The position numbers and the translations under genes were made by a program. A stretch of 64,000 nt of DNA, from positions 62,001-126,000 of the forward strand of contig NZ_FCNX02000004.1 of the NCBI RefSeq assembly GCF_001544835.2, in the 5' to 3' direction. The DNA comes from Caballeronia fortuita. GTDB taxonomy: Bacteria; Pseudomonadota; Gammaproteobacteria; Burkholderiales; Burkholderiaceae. Shown here one piece after another: positions 33,999-43,643 of this stretch; position 1 is the first letter of the stretch, and each line of letters begins with the position of its first letter. The notes under the pieces were generated by a model. That model ran no database searches, was not told where the DNA came from, and worked only from the letters and a program-made list of their open reading frames with translations.

Positions 33999-35561
33999 TT
34001 ATTCGAGCATCCACCGCCGCGCGAATTCACCGAACCGAGCAACTTCTTCCGCTTCCCATTCCCGCGATTTGCCCAGCTCGTCAGCGACGATCCGCGCCAC
34101 TTCCGGCGCGGCGTCGCGGGCAGCGGCGGCATCCAGAAACAGCGCGCGATTGCGCCGCGCCAGCACGTCTTCGACACCGCGCGCGAGTTCCGCCCGAACC
34201 GCGAAACGCGTCTGCGCCTCGGTCAGCCCGCTCGCCTTCACCAGGACGTTCTGCGCGCCGGGGAGGCTTTCGATCAGCGCGGCATCGGAACCATAACTGC
34301 CGTGCTGCTCCGCCGTCGCGCCGTGCAGCGGCAAGGACGCCGTCCGGCACGGCGCCGCCGGCAACAGGCGCTTCTCGACAGCCATGTCGATGACTTCCTG
34401 CGCCATCAGGCGATACGTCGTCCACTTGCCGCCCGTCACGGTAATCATTCCGGCCGCGTTCGTTTCGATCGTATGTTCACGCGACAGCGCCGCCGTCGAC
34501 GCCTGGCCGTCGCTCTTGACGAGCGGCCGAAGCCCCGCCCACACGCTCAGAACATCGTCGCGTGTCGGCCTGACCGAGAGATAATCGCCCGCCGCCGCGA
34601 GAATGAAGTCGATGTCTTCGTCGCTCGCGCGCGGATCGAGCGGCAAGTCGTGACGCGGCGTGTCCGTCGTGCCGACGATCGCATGGCCGTGCCACGGCAC
34701 GATGAACAGCACGCGGCCGTCCTTCGTCTTCGGCACGAGTATCGCGTCGTTGCTTTGCAGGAAGCGCGCGGGCAAGGTCAGATGCACGCCCTGGCTCGGC
34801 GCGACGATCGGGCGCGCGCCCGGCTCCGCCATCGCGCGGATCGCATCGACCCAGACGCCCGTCGCGTTGACGAGACAGCGCGCGCCGACCGTGAAGGTGC
34901 CGCCGGTTTCGGCATCGGTCACCGTCAGCCGATGATGTCCCGCCGCGCGATCGAAGCCGACGCCGCACACCGCCGCGTTGTTCACCGCGATGCCGCCGAG
35001 ATCGAACAGCGTGCGCATCAGCGCGACGGCGAGGCGTGCATCGTCGAACTGTCCGTCGCAATAGAGCGTGCCGCCGCGCAGCGCGTGACCGTCGAGGGAA
35101 CCGGCGAGCATCGGCGATTTCTCGCGCGTCTGCGCAAGGCTCAGGGTTCGGCTCGCGCCGAAGTTCAGCGAGCCCGCGAGCCAGTCGTACATCTTCAATC
35201 CCGCGCCGTAGATCAGCTTGTCGCCGAAACGGTAGGCCGGAACGATGAACCCGAGCGACTGCACGAGATGCGGCGCATTGCGGGCGAGCAGGCCGCGCTC
35301 GCGCAGCGCCTTGCGCACGAGCGGCACGTTGCCCTGCGCGAGATAGCGCACGCCGCCATGCACGAGCTTGGTGGCCTTGCTGGACGTGCCCTTGGCGAAG
35401 TCGCGCGCCTCCAGCAGCAAGGTTCCATAGCCGCGCGATGCCGCATCGACGGCGGTGCCGAGTCCGCTCGCGCCGCCGCCGATCACGACGACATCGAAAA
35501 GCGGCGTCTGGTCCAGTTCGCGCAAAAGCGATGCGCGGCTCGAAGGCGTGACGGTTCGCAT
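33999..35561 (-). CDS. glpD: Aerobic glycerol-3-phosphate dehydrogenase
   Basis: A 520-residue FAD enzyme that oxidises sn-glycerol-3-phosphate to dihydroxyacetone phosphate at the inner membrane, passing electrons to quinone. The FAD site FDVVVIGGGASGLGTAVDAASRGY, the block KGTSSKATKLVHGGVRYLAQGN, and GTTDTPRHDLPLDP match GlpD. The C-terminal domain ends WEAEEVARFGEFARRW. ATG 35561 is one base from the glpK stop, so glpK-glpD is an operon. It converges on the porin gene. Confidence 0.96.
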   Translation of the reverse strand: MRTVTPSSRASLLRELDQTPLFDVVVIGGGASGLGTAVDAASRGYGTLLLEARDFAKGTSSKATKLVHGGVRYLAQGNVPLVRKALRERGLLARNAPHLVQSLGFIVPAYRFGDKLIYGAGLKMYDWLAGSLNFGASRTLSLAQTREKSPMLAGSLDGHALRGGTLYCDGQFDDARLAVALMRTLFDLGGIAVNNAAVCGVGFDRAAGHHRLTVTDAETGGTFTVGARCLVNATGVWVDAIRAMAEPGARPIVAPSQGVHLTLPARFLQSNDAILVPKTKDGRVLFIVPWHGHAIVGTTDTPRHDLPLDPRASDEDIDFILAAAGDYLSVRPTRDDVLSVWAGLRPLVKSDGQASTAALSREHTIETNAAGMITVTGGKWTTYRLMAQEVIDMAVEKRLLPAAPCRTASLPLHGATAEQHGSYGSDAALIESLPGAQNVLVKASGLTEAQTRFAVRAELARGVEDVLARRNRALFLDAAAARDAAPEVARIVADELGKSREWEAEEVARFGEFARRWMLE

Positions 35562-35562
35562 G

Positions 35563-37089
35563 TCAGAGCGCCTCGCAGGTCGGTGCAACGGCGGGCGTTT
35601 CCCAGCCGCGTGCGCGTTCGATCGCGCGCTGCCATCGTGCGATGTGGGACTCGCGCGCATCGACGGACATCGCGGGTTCGAAGCGCCGCGCGGCGGGCGT
35701 CGCGCACGCAATCTCGTCGTCGCCGGACCAGAAGCCCGAGCCGAGCCCCGCGAGCCGTGCGGCGCCCAGCGCGGTCGTCTCGATGACATGCGGGCGCACG
35801 ACGGGCCTGTCGAGCAGATCGGCCTGAATCTGCATCAGCAAGTCGCTCTGCGACGCGCCGCCGTCCGCGCGCAATTCGCTCACGGCGATGCCCGCGTCGG
35901 CTTCCATCGCGGCGAGGACATCGACCGTCTGTAACGCGATGGCTTCGAGCGCCGCCCGCGCGATATGCGCGCGCGTCGTGCCGCGCGTCATGCCGAGCAG
36001 CGTGCCGCGCGCATACGGATCCCAGTACGGCGCGCCGAGTCCGGCGAACGCCGGCGCGAGCACGACGCCTTCGCTCGACGCGCATTGCGCCGCCAGCGCG
36101 CCGACCGCCTGCGCGTTCTCGATGATGCCGAGACCGTCGCGCAGCCATTGCACGATCGCCCCACCCATGAACACCGCGCCTTCCAGCGCGTACGTGAGAT
36201 GGTTATCGCGTTGCCAGCCGATCGTCGTCAGAAGACGATGTTTCGACGCCACCGGCTGCGCCCCCGTGTTCATCAGCATGAAGAGGCCGGTGCCGTACGT
36301 GTTCTTGACGAGACCCGGCTCGACGCAGCCCTGGCCGAAGGTCGCCGCCTGCTGATCGCCGACGACGCCCGTGACCGGAATCGCCGCGCCGAACCACGCG
36401 GCGTCCGTATGGGCGACGAGTCCGCCCGATGGCACGACGGCGGGCAGCACGGCGCGCGGGATATCGAAAAGCGCGAGCAGTTCGTCGTCCCAATCGCACA
36501 CGTGAATGTCGAAGAGCGCGGTGCGCGCGGCGTTCGATACGTCCGTCACGTGCACGCGCCGCCCGCTCAGTTGCCACACGAGCCAGCTATCGACAGTGCC
36601 GAAGGCCAGCTCGCCGCGACGCGCTCGCTCACGCAGACCCGGCGCGCTGTCGAGCAGCCACGCGAGCTTCGTCGCGGAAAAATACGGATCGATGCGCAGG
36701 CCGGTCTTGCGCCCGATCAGCGTCTGCGCGCCGCTTTCGATTAGGCGCGCGCAGTGCGCGGCGGTGCGCCGGTCCTGCCATACGATTGCCCGGCCGATGG
36801 TCTCGCCCGTGCGCCGGTCCCACAGAATCGTCGTCTCGCGCTGATTCGCGATGCCGATGCCCGCGATCTCCGACGCCTGCGCGCCGGCGTTCTGCATCGC
36901 TTCGCGCGCGACATGGAGTTGCGACTGCCAGATGTCGAGCGGATCGTGCTCGACCCAGCCCGGCTGCGGATAATGCTGCGCGAACTCACGCTGCGCGCGC
37001 GCGGCGATACGGCCCGAGCGGTCGAAGAGCATCGCGCGGGAACTCGTGGTTCCCTGGTCGAGCGCGAGGATGAAACGTTGCTGGCCCAT
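35563..37089 (-). CDS. glpK: Glycerol kinase
   Basis: A 508-residue FGGY-family kinase that makes glycerol-3-phosphate from glycerol and ATP. The N-terminal phosphate loop [17 protein letters not shown], the block [13 protein letters not shown], and [10 protein letters not shown]-type residues are typical of GlpK. The adenine-site block [21 protein letters not shown] is near the C-terminus. ATG 37089 has AGGAG eight bases upstream. The promoter region holds two GlpR-like operators, and glpR is divergent. Confidence 0.96.
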   Translation of the reverse strand: MGQQRFILALDQGTTSSRAMLFDRSGRIAARAQREFAQHYPQPGWVEHDPLDIWQSQLHVAREAMQNAGAQASEIAGIGIANQRETTILWDRRTGETIGRAIVWQDRRTAAHCARLIESGAQTLIGRKTGLRIDPYFSATKLAWLLDSAPGLRERARRGELAFGTVDSWLVWQLSGRRVHVTDVSNAARTALFDIHVCDWDDELLALFDIPRAVLPAVVPSGGLVAHTDAAWFGAAIPVTGVVGDQQAATFGQGCVEPGLVKNTYGTGLFMLMNTGAQPVASKHRLLTTIGWQRDNHLTYALEGAVFMGGAIVQWLRDGLGIIENAQAVGALAAQCASSEGVVLAPAFAGLGAPYWDPYARGTLLGMTRGTTRAHIARAALEAIALQTVDVLAAMEADAGIAVSELRADGGASQSDLLMQIQADLLDRPVVRPHVIETTALGAARLAGLGSGFWSGDDEIACATPAARRFEPAMSVDARESHIARWQRAIERARGWETPAVAPTCEAL

Positions 37090-37120
37090 GCCGCCGACTC
37101 CTGACAATCTGTTTTCGATC

Positions 37121-37158
37121 ATGTTCGCAAACGAATCTGGATATTCGTTTTCGCACAT
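37121..37158. promoter_or_regulatory. Two tandem GlpR-type operators in the glpK-glpR region
   Basis: ATGTTCG-CAAA-CGAAT (37121-37136) and ATATTCG-TTTT-CGCACAT (37141-37158). Both fit the E. coli GlpR consensus of two TTCG/CGAA half-sites with a four-base centre; the second has one change in a half-site. Their centres are 20 bases apart, about two helical turns, so two dimers could bind on one face. Confidence 0.65.
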
Positions 37159-37312
37159 CCTAACATCGAGGCAACGATCGGGAGAAGACGGCGGACAGTG
37201 CGCGCGGGAAGTTGTTTCGGCAAGCATCGGTCGCAGCGCGCACGGCGGCGGCGCGTTTTCGTCGTACACTTCTGCATCCGACAATTTTCACTTTTTTGCG
37301 ATTTTGCGCGAT

Positions 37313-38089
37313 TTGAAGACATCCGAACCTGCGCTCAACGGCCGGCAGCGCGCGTTGCTCGACCGCGTCGCGCGCGACGGCTTCGCGACCATCGAAGATC
37401 TCGCCGCGCAATTTCAGGTCACGCCGCAGACCATCCGCCGCGACGTGAACTGGCTGGCCGATCAGAACCTTCTGCGCCGCTATCACGGCGGCGCGAGCGC
37501 GCTGACGAGTTCGGAAAACACCGCCTACACCGCGCGTCAGCAGATGTATCTCGACGAAAAGCGGCGCATCGCGCGGCTCGTCGCGTCGGAGATTCCCAAT
37601 CAGGCCACGCTCTTCATCAACCTCGGCACGACGACGGAGGAAGTCGCCCGCGCGCTCTGTCAGCACACGGGTTTGCGCGTCATCACGAACAACCTGAACG
37701 TGGCGAACATTCTCGCGGACGAATCCGACGCCGAACTGCTGGTCGCGGGCGGCAAGGTGCGCGCGCGCGACAAGGGCGTGGTCGGCGAGCAGGCCGTCGA
37801 CTTCATCCGGATGTTCAAGGTGGACTTCGGGATCATCGGCATATCGAGCATCGAGGAAGACGGCACGCTGCGCGACTTCGACATCGCCGAAGTGCGCGTG
37901 GCGCAGGCGATCATCGAACAGTCGCGCACGGTGTTTCTCGTCGCGGATCACTCGAAGTTCGGCCGCGCCGCGCTCGTGAAGCTCGGGCATCTGAGTCAGA
38001 TCGATGCGCTTTTCACCGATGCCCCGCCGCCCGAGTGGATGGCCGAAAGCCTCGCCGCCGCCGACATCGCCATTCGCGTCGCGCAATGA
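37313..38089 (+). CDS. glpR: DeoR-family repressor of glycerol-3-phosphate genes, GlpR
   Basis: A 258-residue DeoR regulator (E. coli GlpR has 252). The N-terminal helix-turn-helix is IEDLAAQFQVTPQTIRRDVNWLADQNLLRRYHGGA (split here as residues about 25-60). The effector fold has LFINLGTTTEEVA and ITNNLNVANIL, then VADHSKFGR. GlpR represses glp genes until glycerol-3-phosphate binds. No ATG suits the start; TTG 37313 gives the family length but has no clear SD, and TTG 37304 is also possible. It is divergent from glpKD and converges on the small membrane protein gene. Confidence 0.9.
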   Translation: MKTSEPALNGRQRALLDRVARDGFATIEDLAAQFQVTPQTIRRDVNWLADQNLLRRYHGGASALTSSENTAYTARQQMYLDEKRRIARLVASEIPNQATLFINLGTTTEEVARALCQHTGLRVITNNLNVANILADESDAELLVAGGKVRARDKGVVGEQAVDFIRMFKVDFGIIGISSIEEDGTLRDFDIAEVRVAQAIIEQSRTVFLVADHSKFGRAALVKLGHLSQIDALFTDAPPPEWMAESLAAADIAIRVAQ

Positions 38090-38113
38090 GCGATGCGGGA
38101 AAGCGCGCGGGCG

Positions 38114-38515
38114 TCATCCGAAAACGCGCGTCCACACCGCGCGAATGCGGCGCGCGCGGTCTTCGAACAGATACGACGCGAGCAGCGCCAGAAGCCCGGA
38201 AACCACGCCCGTCAGCACGTGCTCGACGTAGGGCAGACGGTAATGGCTCGTATGCGCGTAGGTATCGCCGATCATGGTCAGCGTGCCGACCATCGCCGCG
38301 TTGCCGTAGCGGTTGCCGTACAGCTTCGCGGCGGGCGTGAAGGTCAGCAGCACCGCGAGCAGTCCCGTCAGCAGCCCGGTCTTGAACGCGATCGTCCAGT
38401 GCGCGACGCTCGCAACATTGGCCCAGCTTCCCGGCATGCACGTCATGCACGCGCTCGTCGGCTGCCAGAAGCGCTGCACGAATAGCCTGATCCGGCGTTT
38501 CCAATCGTTCGACAT
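38114..38515 (-). CDS. Small membrane protein of unknown function
   Basis: About 133 residues from MSNDWKRR. A basic amphipathic N-terminus is followed by two or three hydrophobic segments (HWTIAFKTGLLTGLLAVLLTF; HVLTGVVSGLLALLASYLF) and a basic tail. I do not recognise the family. Cysteines in CMTCMPGSW near the N-terminus could be structural. ATG 38515 has GAGG nine bases upstream; a start at 38536 would overlap the cyclase stop. It follows the cyclase gene on the same strand, so the two may be linked. Confidence 0.55.
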   Translation of the reverse strand: MSNDWKRRIRLFVQRFWQPTSACMTCMPGSWANVASVAHWTIAFKTGLLTGLLAVLLTFTPAAKLYGNRYGNAAMVGTLTMIGDTYAHTSHYRLPYVEHVLTGVVSGLLALLASYLFEDRARRIRAVWTRVFG

Positions 38516-38526
38516 GACCGCCGTCC

Positions 38527-41500
38527 TCATCGGCATCGACGATGAATCGCCGCGCCTGACAATGCGCGATCGATTGCGTCGAGCGCGTAAATGAATCCGC
38601 GTTGCCGGCCTTCGCGTTCGAGCCGTCGTAGTTCATCGGTCAATACGGCGTTCCGCTCGCCTTTTCCGTGCGCGGCGAGTGCGCGCCCGCGCGCCACGGC
38701 GAACGCGGAAAACGGCGACGGCTCACGGCGCGCGTAATCCTCCAGCGCCGTCGCATGATGCAGAGTCTCGTCCCAACGTTCGCGGTCGAGGCACGCGTCG
38801 ATCGCATCGCGCCGGAAGAGAAAGTGATTGTGGCTCACCGCGCCCGCCGCGAGCACGGCTTCGCCTTGCGCGAGGGCTTCGTCGAACACGGCGATGTCAT
38901 CGGTCGCGCGCGCGAGGTTGCCGAGATATGCCGCGCCCAGATACGCCATGCCGGTTTCGCGGCTGATCGAGAGCGCTTCTTCGATGTCGTCGAGCGCCTC
39001 GCGCCGCCGTCCGTCGATACGATGCAGCTCTCCCCGCAACGCGAGCGCCTCGCCTTCGAAACGCCGCGACTTCAGCTCGCGCGCGCAGCGAAGCGCGCCG
39101 TCGACATGTTCCCACGCGCGCGCAAATTCCGCGAGATCGTGCAGGCAGTGCCACGCGGCGTGATGCGCGACCGCGAGCGCCCTGAGATGGCCCGCCTTGC
39201 GCGCGGCGGCGACGCTCGCGAGCGCGGCATCGACTCCCGCTCTCGCTTCGCCCGTGAACCAGGTCGTGATGGCGTGCATCGGCAGATTGGCGACCTCGAT
39301 GCGCCCGAAGCCATGACGCCGGCACAATTCGATGCATCGGCTGAACGCATCGTGCGCGCTGATCATCCGCCCGCGCATGTACGCCGCGTCGCCGAGGCCG
39401 CCGAGCGCCGCCGCTTCCTGTTCCGGATCGCGCGCCCGTTGCGCGAGCGCGAGGCTGCGTTCGTGTTCGCGCACGCAACCGTCGATATCGCCGCGCGGAA
39501 AACACAGGTTGCCGCGCAGGAAGTGAATGCGCGCTTCCTCGCGCCCGAGCCCTTGCGCGGCGGCGGCCTTCGCGGCATGACCGAGATCGGACCAGGCGCC
39601 ATCGAGATCGTCGATGACGCGCTTCACCGTCGCGCGCCCGATCCACGCGTGGCATCGCTCGGCGTCGGTCGTCGCGATGCAAAGCGCCGCTTCGAACGAT
39701 GCGAGCGCCGATGTCATATCGCCCATGTCGTGCAGGATGTTGCCGCGCAGACATTGGAGCGCGACGCGTTCGCTGCCCGCGTCCGCGAGCGCCAGCCCGC
39801 GATCGACGAGCGTCAACGCCGATTCATGCCGATACGCCGACGCCTGCGCGCGCGCCGCATCGCGATAGGCGAGCGGCGCGTCCCGATCCGCCGCGCGGTC
39901 CAGATGCTCGGCGCGCAGCACCGGATCGCGCTCGCCGTACCATTGGGCCGCGCGCCGATGCAACTCGCGGCGGCGGCTTTTCAGCAGGCCGTCGTAGACC
40001 GCGTCGCGGATCAGCGCGTGATGGAAGAGGAAGCCCGTGCCCTGGCGTCGCAACAGGCGGCCCGCGACGAGCGATTCCATTGCGCCGCTTGTCGCGCCGT
40101 CATCGACGAGATGATCGAGCGCCTCCTTCGCGACAAGCTGGCCGAGCACGGAAGCCGCCTGCAACACGGTCTTGTGCGCGGGATCGAGCCGGTCGAGGCG
40201 TGCCTGCACGAGACTGCGCACCGACCCGGGCACGGCCTCCTCCGCGTCGTCTTCGGCATGATTGAGCAACTGTTCCAGAAACAGCGGGTTGCCCGCCGCC
40301 CGCGCGATGCAGCGCCCCGCCAGTTGCGCCTGCGCATGCGGAAACGATGCGGCCATGACTTGCGCCTCGCCATCGCTCAGCGGACCGAGATCGACGGGCG
40401 AACACGGCGCGCCTTGGGCCGCGCGCCACGTTTCGTCGAACGCATCGGCGAGCGGCCGCGCCGTCATCACCAGCACGGCGGGACACGCCGACGCCGTTGC
40501 GGAGAGCGCCGCGAGATCGCGCAGCGTCGCTGCGTCCGACCAGTGAATGTCCTCGACGGACAGCACGCGCGGCTGCCGCACGCTCGCGCGCCGCACGAGC
40601 CCGATCACGGCGTCGCGCCGGCCGCGAATGCGCATCGCGTTATCCATCGCTTCGTAGATCGTGCGGTCGGCGGGCGGCATCGGAATATCGAGCAGATCGT
40701 CGAGAAAGAGCGCGTCGTTGGCATCGATCAGGCCATCGGCGGCGGCGCTGGCGAGCGCATCCGCGTGCGCCGGTTCGTCGAGCGCCAGAAGGCCGCGCAC
40801 GAGCGATTGAATCGCGCCCCGGCCAGCCGCCGCGCCGAAGTCGAGCACGAGGCCGCTATGACAGGCGAATCCCGCGTCGCGCGCTTCGCGTTCGAACTCT
40901 TCGAGCAGGCGCGTCTTGCCGATGCCCGCTTCGCCGCAGAGCAGAAGCGCGCATCCGGCGCGGGTCGCGCGGCATGATCGGAGGATCGCGCGGAATTGCG
41001 CCAGCTCGTCGCATCGTCCGACGAACGGGCGGTCGCGCGTCGAACGCCGCAGACCGGTCACGCGCCACGCGCTCACCGGTTCCGCGAAGCCCTTCACGCT
41101 GAGCGCGCCGCGTTCGGCGCAGTCGAGACGGTCGGCGAGACACTGCCGCACGGCATCGGATATCAGGATTTCGCCCTGCCCGGCCGCGCCGGTGAGACGC
41201 GACGCGAGGTTGACCGTCTCGCCGGTGACGGTGTATTCGCGATGCGTGGCGCTGCCGGTGCCGCTCGCGACGACCACGCCGCCCGCAATGCCGATATGCG
41301 CGCGAACCGGACGCGCGACGCGCTGCGACAGGCCGGGCATCGCCTCGCCGATGGCAAGCGCCGCCCGCACCGCGCGCTCGATGTCGTTGCCGTGCGAGAC
41401 CGGCGCGCCGAACACCGCCATGACGGAATCGCCCACGTGTTTGTCGACGCGACCGCCATGCTGCGAGACGATGCGATCGACGTGATCGAAATACTGCTCC

Positions 41501-41838
41501 AGCAACGCGTGAACGTCTTCCGGATCGATCCGCCGGCTCAGGTCGGTGAAGCCGCACAGATCGGCGAAGAGCACGGCGACCTGGCGACGCTCGCCTTGCG
41601 CCTCGCCCAGACGCGCGGGCGCTTTCCCGGCTTCAGGCTCGGCTCCGGCTTCGCCGTGCGCGCGCAATCCGGCGAGCGCATCGAGCAGCGTGCGCCGATG
41701 TCCGACCGGCGTGACGCCGAGATCCTTGAGATCGTCGGCGGTGAGTTTGCGGAGTACCTCGCCGTCGATGGCGTTTTCGCGAAACGTCTGCTCGTATCGT
41801 TCCAATCCGAGGCTGCGCAGCCACGCGGCGACGTCCAC
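38527..41838 (-). CDS. SAM / class III adenylate cyclase / AAA-type ATPase / TPR signalling protein
   Basis: A 1,103-residue multidomain protein. A SAM domain (residues 1-60; VAAWLRSLGLERYEQTF) precedes a class III cyclase domain (about 85-265). Metal-binding aspartates are in VLFADLCGFTDLS and HVGDSVMAVFG, and the EYTVTGETVNLASRL block is complete. An ORC/STAND-type ATPase follows (P-loop GEAGIGKT near residue 301), then a long TPR-like helical repeat region (about 680-1080). Such proteins make cAMP in response to a bound ligand or partner. The start is GTG 41838, supported by GAGGAAAG upstream. The cytosolic target is unknown. Confidence 0.9.
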   Translation of the reverse strand: MDVAAWLRSLGLERYEQTFRENAIDGEVLRKLTADDLKDLGVTPVGHRRTLLDALAGLRAHGEAGAEPEAGKAPARLGEAQGERRQVAVLFADLCGFTDLSRRIDPEDVHALLEQYFDHVDRIVSQHGGRVDKHVGDSVMAVFGAPVSHGNDIERAVRAALAIGEAMPGLSQRVARPVRAHIGIAGGVVVASGTGSATHREYTVTGETVNLASRLTGAAGQGEILISDAVRQCLADRLDCAERGALSVKGFAEPVSAWRVTGLRRSTRDRPFVGRCDELAQFRAILRSCRATRAGCALLLCGEAGIGKTRLLEEFEREARDAGFACHSGLVLDFGAAAGRGAIQSLVRGLLALDEPAHADALASAAADGLIDANDALFLDDLLDIPMPPADRTIYEAMDNAMRIRGRRDAVIGLVRRASVRQPRVLSVEDIHWSDAATLRDLAALSATASACPAVLVMTARPLADAFDETWRAAQGAPCSPVDLGPLSDGEAQVMAASFPHAQAQLAGRCIARAAGNPLFLEQLLNHAEDDAEEAVPGSVRSLVQARLDRLDPAHKTVLQAASVLGQLVAKEALDHLVDDGATSGAMESLVAGRLLRRQGTGFLFHHALIRDAVYDGLLKSRRRELHRRAAQWYGERDPVLRAEHLDRAADRDAPLAYRDAARAQASAYRHESALTLVDRGLALADAGSERVALQCLRGNILHDMGDMTSALASFEAALCIATTDAERCHAWIGRATVKRVIDDLDGAWSDLGHAAKAAAAQGLGREEARIHFLRGNLCFPRGDIDGCVREHERSLALAQRARDPEQEAAALGGLGDAAYMRGRMISAHDAFSRCIELCRRHGFGRIEVANLPMHAITTWFTGEARAGVDAALASVAAARKAGHLRALAVAHHAAWHCLHDLAEFARAWEHVDGALRCARELKSRRFEGEALALRGELHRIDGRRREALDDIEEALSISRETGMAYLGAAYLGNLARATDDIAVFDEALAQGEAVLAAGAVSHNHFLFRRDAIDACLDRERWDETLHHATALEDYARREPSPFSAFAVARGRALAAHGKGERNAVLTDELRRLEREGRQRGFIYALDAIDRALSGAAIHRRCR

Positions 41839-41857
41839 GATCGCTTTCCTCGATTGC

Positions 41858-42250
41858 CTATTTCGCGGGCTCCGGCGAGCCGCACTTCATGCCGGCGCCA
41901 TGCGCGCCATCGACGTTTTTCAGCGAGACGAGCAGCCGGCTCCCCGTGGTCGCGGTGATGATGTGGCCATAGCTGACCGTCGGGATGAACTTGATGTCCG
42001 GCGCCACGGCGACCGGCGGATTCTGCGCGCCATCGACGGTCAGATCCAGCTCCACGGTCACCGAATCGATCGTCACGCCGTAATCCTGCTTGCCGGCCGC
42101 CTGAGCCTTCTTGAAGTCGCAGAGACCATCCAGCACGTTCTGCAACGCGGTGGGGATATCGACGGGCTTGCCGGCGGGCACAGGCGGCGTATTGCATCCG
42201 GCGACGAGAAAACATGCGGCAAAAACAGGCACTGAGAAGACGACGCGCAT
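41858..42250 (-). CDS. Small lipoprotein of unknown function
   Basis: A 130-residue protein with a lipoprotein signal (FAACFLVAGC, lipidation cysteine at about residue 19) followed by a proline-rich linker. The rest is a single beta-rich domain (VTIDSVTVELDLTVDGAQ, PTVSYGHIITATTGSRLLVSL). The helix/strand pattern is reminiscent of trypsin-co-occurring (trypco2) domains, but I am not sure. It ends 19 bases before the cyclase gene on the same strand, which suggests it may be a sensory or accessory partner. ATG 42250 gives the signal peptide; an upstream ATG would not. Confidence 0.6.
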   Translation of the reverse strand: MRVVFSVPVFAACFLVAGCNTPPVPAGKPVDIPTALQNVLDGLCDFKKAQAAGKQDYGVTIDSVTVELDLTVDGAQNPPVAVAPDIKFIPTVSYGHIITATTGSRLLVSLKNVDGAHGAGMKCGSPEPAK

Positions 42251-42292
42251 GGAAATCCTCCGGTCATACATCCAGTTCGACAGCACGCGAGA

Positions 42293-43471
42293 TCAGAAGC
42301 GATGTCTTATTCCGGCTGTCGCCTGGAGCTGCGTCGCCGTGGACGACGGATTGCTCACGCCGTTGATCCACGCCACGCCGAGCGGCGACGTGCCGCTCGG
42401 GCTCACGCGCTGCCACGCGCCCTGAACATAGACATCGGTGCGGCGCGAGAATCGGTAGTCGGCCATCGCGCTCACCTGGTTCCAGTGCGGAACGCCGCCG
42501 CCGCCGTTTCCGCCCGCGCGGGAATAGGTGTAAGCGCCCGAGAGCTCGAGCGCCGGTGTCAGCGCGTAGCGAATATTTCCTTCGAAGTTCTGAAAATTCG
42601 CGCTCAGGTTCGTCTGAAAGAATCGCGTGAGCTTGCTCTGCGAATACACGAAGCCCGCCACGGCCGGGCCGAACGCATAGTTCACGCCAACGCCGAGCGT
42701 CTTCTGACTGTCGGCCAGCACGCCGACCGGCACCGCGCTCGTCGAGAGCACGCCTTGCAGCGACGACGCGGTCGTATCGGTGACCGCGCCGTTCGGGTTC
42801 AACTGGGCGGGCGTGCGCGCGGAACTGTTGAGCTGGAGATAGCCGAAACCGACATTCCACGGCCCGTTCGCATACGACACACCGAAGCTGTACGCACGGT
42901 TATTCGTAAAGCCGCCTGCCTGATTGGAGAAACCGTACATCGCGCCGAACCGGAAGCCGGCGAATTCCGGGCTCATGTACTTCACGGCGTTATTGATCTG
43001 GAACGAATCGTTCAGATTGTCGATGTCGAACGGATGCGCGAAATGCGTACCGCCGAACTCCGTGCCTGTCAGCGACAGCGGCGCGACGAAATCGACCATG
43101 CCATCGGTCTGTCGACCGAGCGTGAGCGCGCCGTATTCGCGGCTCGACACGCCGACGTACGCCAGACGATTGAAGATCCGATTGCCCGACGAGTACTGTC
43201 CGCTGTTTACGTCGAAGCCGTTCTCCAGCGCGAAGACGGCTTTCATACCCGCGCCCAGATCCTCGGCGCCGCGCAAGCCCCAGCGGCTGTCCTGAACGGC
43301 GCCGCTCGTCATCTGCCAGTTGCTGTGTCCGCCGCTCGTGCCCGTGGTCTCGTTGCTCGTGTATGTCAGACCGGCATCGATCAGCCCATAGAGCGTGATG
43401 CTGCTTTGCGCATGGACCGCGCTCGCCAGCGTGATCATCGTCGTGGCACTGCTCATAAGCATCTTCTTCAT
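42293..43471 (-). CDS. Outer-membrane porin, trimeric Gram-negative type (second copy)
   Basis: A 392-residue porin, the same length as the first copy but clearly diverged. The signal peptide ends SAVHA and the mature start is QSSITLYGLIDAGL. It has WGLRGAEDLGAGMKAVFALENGF and ends GIRHRF. It stands 42 bases upstream of the lipoprotein gene on the same strand. Substrate cannot be read from sequence. Confidence 0.93.
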   Translation of the reverse strand: MKKMLMSSATTMITLASAVHAQSSITLYGLIDAGLTYTSNETTGTSGGHSNWQMTSGAVQDSRWGLRGAEDLGAGMKAVFALENGFDVNSGQYSSGNRIFNRLAYVGVSSREYGALTLGRQTDGMVDFVAPLSLTGTEFGGTHFAHPFDIDNLNDSFQINNAVKYMSPEFAGFRFGAMYGFSNQAGGFTNNRAYSFGVSYANGPWNVGFGYLQLNSSARTPAQLNPNGAVTDTTASSLQGVLSTSAVPVGVLADSQKTLGVGVNYAFGPAVAGFVYSQSKLTRFFQTNLSANFQNFEGNIRYALTPALELSGAYTYSRAGGNGGGGVPHWNQVSAMADYRFSRRTDVYVQGAWQRVSPSGTSPLGVAWINGVSNPSSTATQLQATAGIRHRF

Positions 43472-43533
43472 TTGCCTGCTCCAGCCAAGACAGGGAGAAA
43501 GGAATCTCCCGGTACGCTTCGAATACAGGACGT

Positions 43534-43569
43534 CGGCGATCGCGGCGCGGGTAGCCGCGCGGATCGCCG
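43534..43569. terminator. Possible hairpin after phaZ
   Basis: A long, bulged inverted repeat with perfect outer arms CGGCGATC / GATCGCCG in the 170-base gap between phaZ and the porin start. There is no T-run on the leftward side, so it may be a rho-assisted stop or a leader structure of the porin mRNA. Nothing else is seen in this gap. Confidence 0.3.
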
Positions 43570-43643
43570 GGAAAACGCACGATGTTCTTCACACACTCTA
43601 TGCGAGCGCGGCGGAAAACGGCAACCCGCAATCGAGGGCGGCG

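Noticed and set aside
38668-40977. Rightward open frame of 769 codons over the cyclase gene
   Set aside because: Shadow of the cyclase/TPR protein on the other strand.
38527-41838. STAND ATPase as an anti-phage (Avs-like) defence protein
   Set aside because: The N-terminal domains are SAM and nucleotide cyclase with catalytic residues intact; there is no nuclease or protease effector and the neighbours are metabolic.
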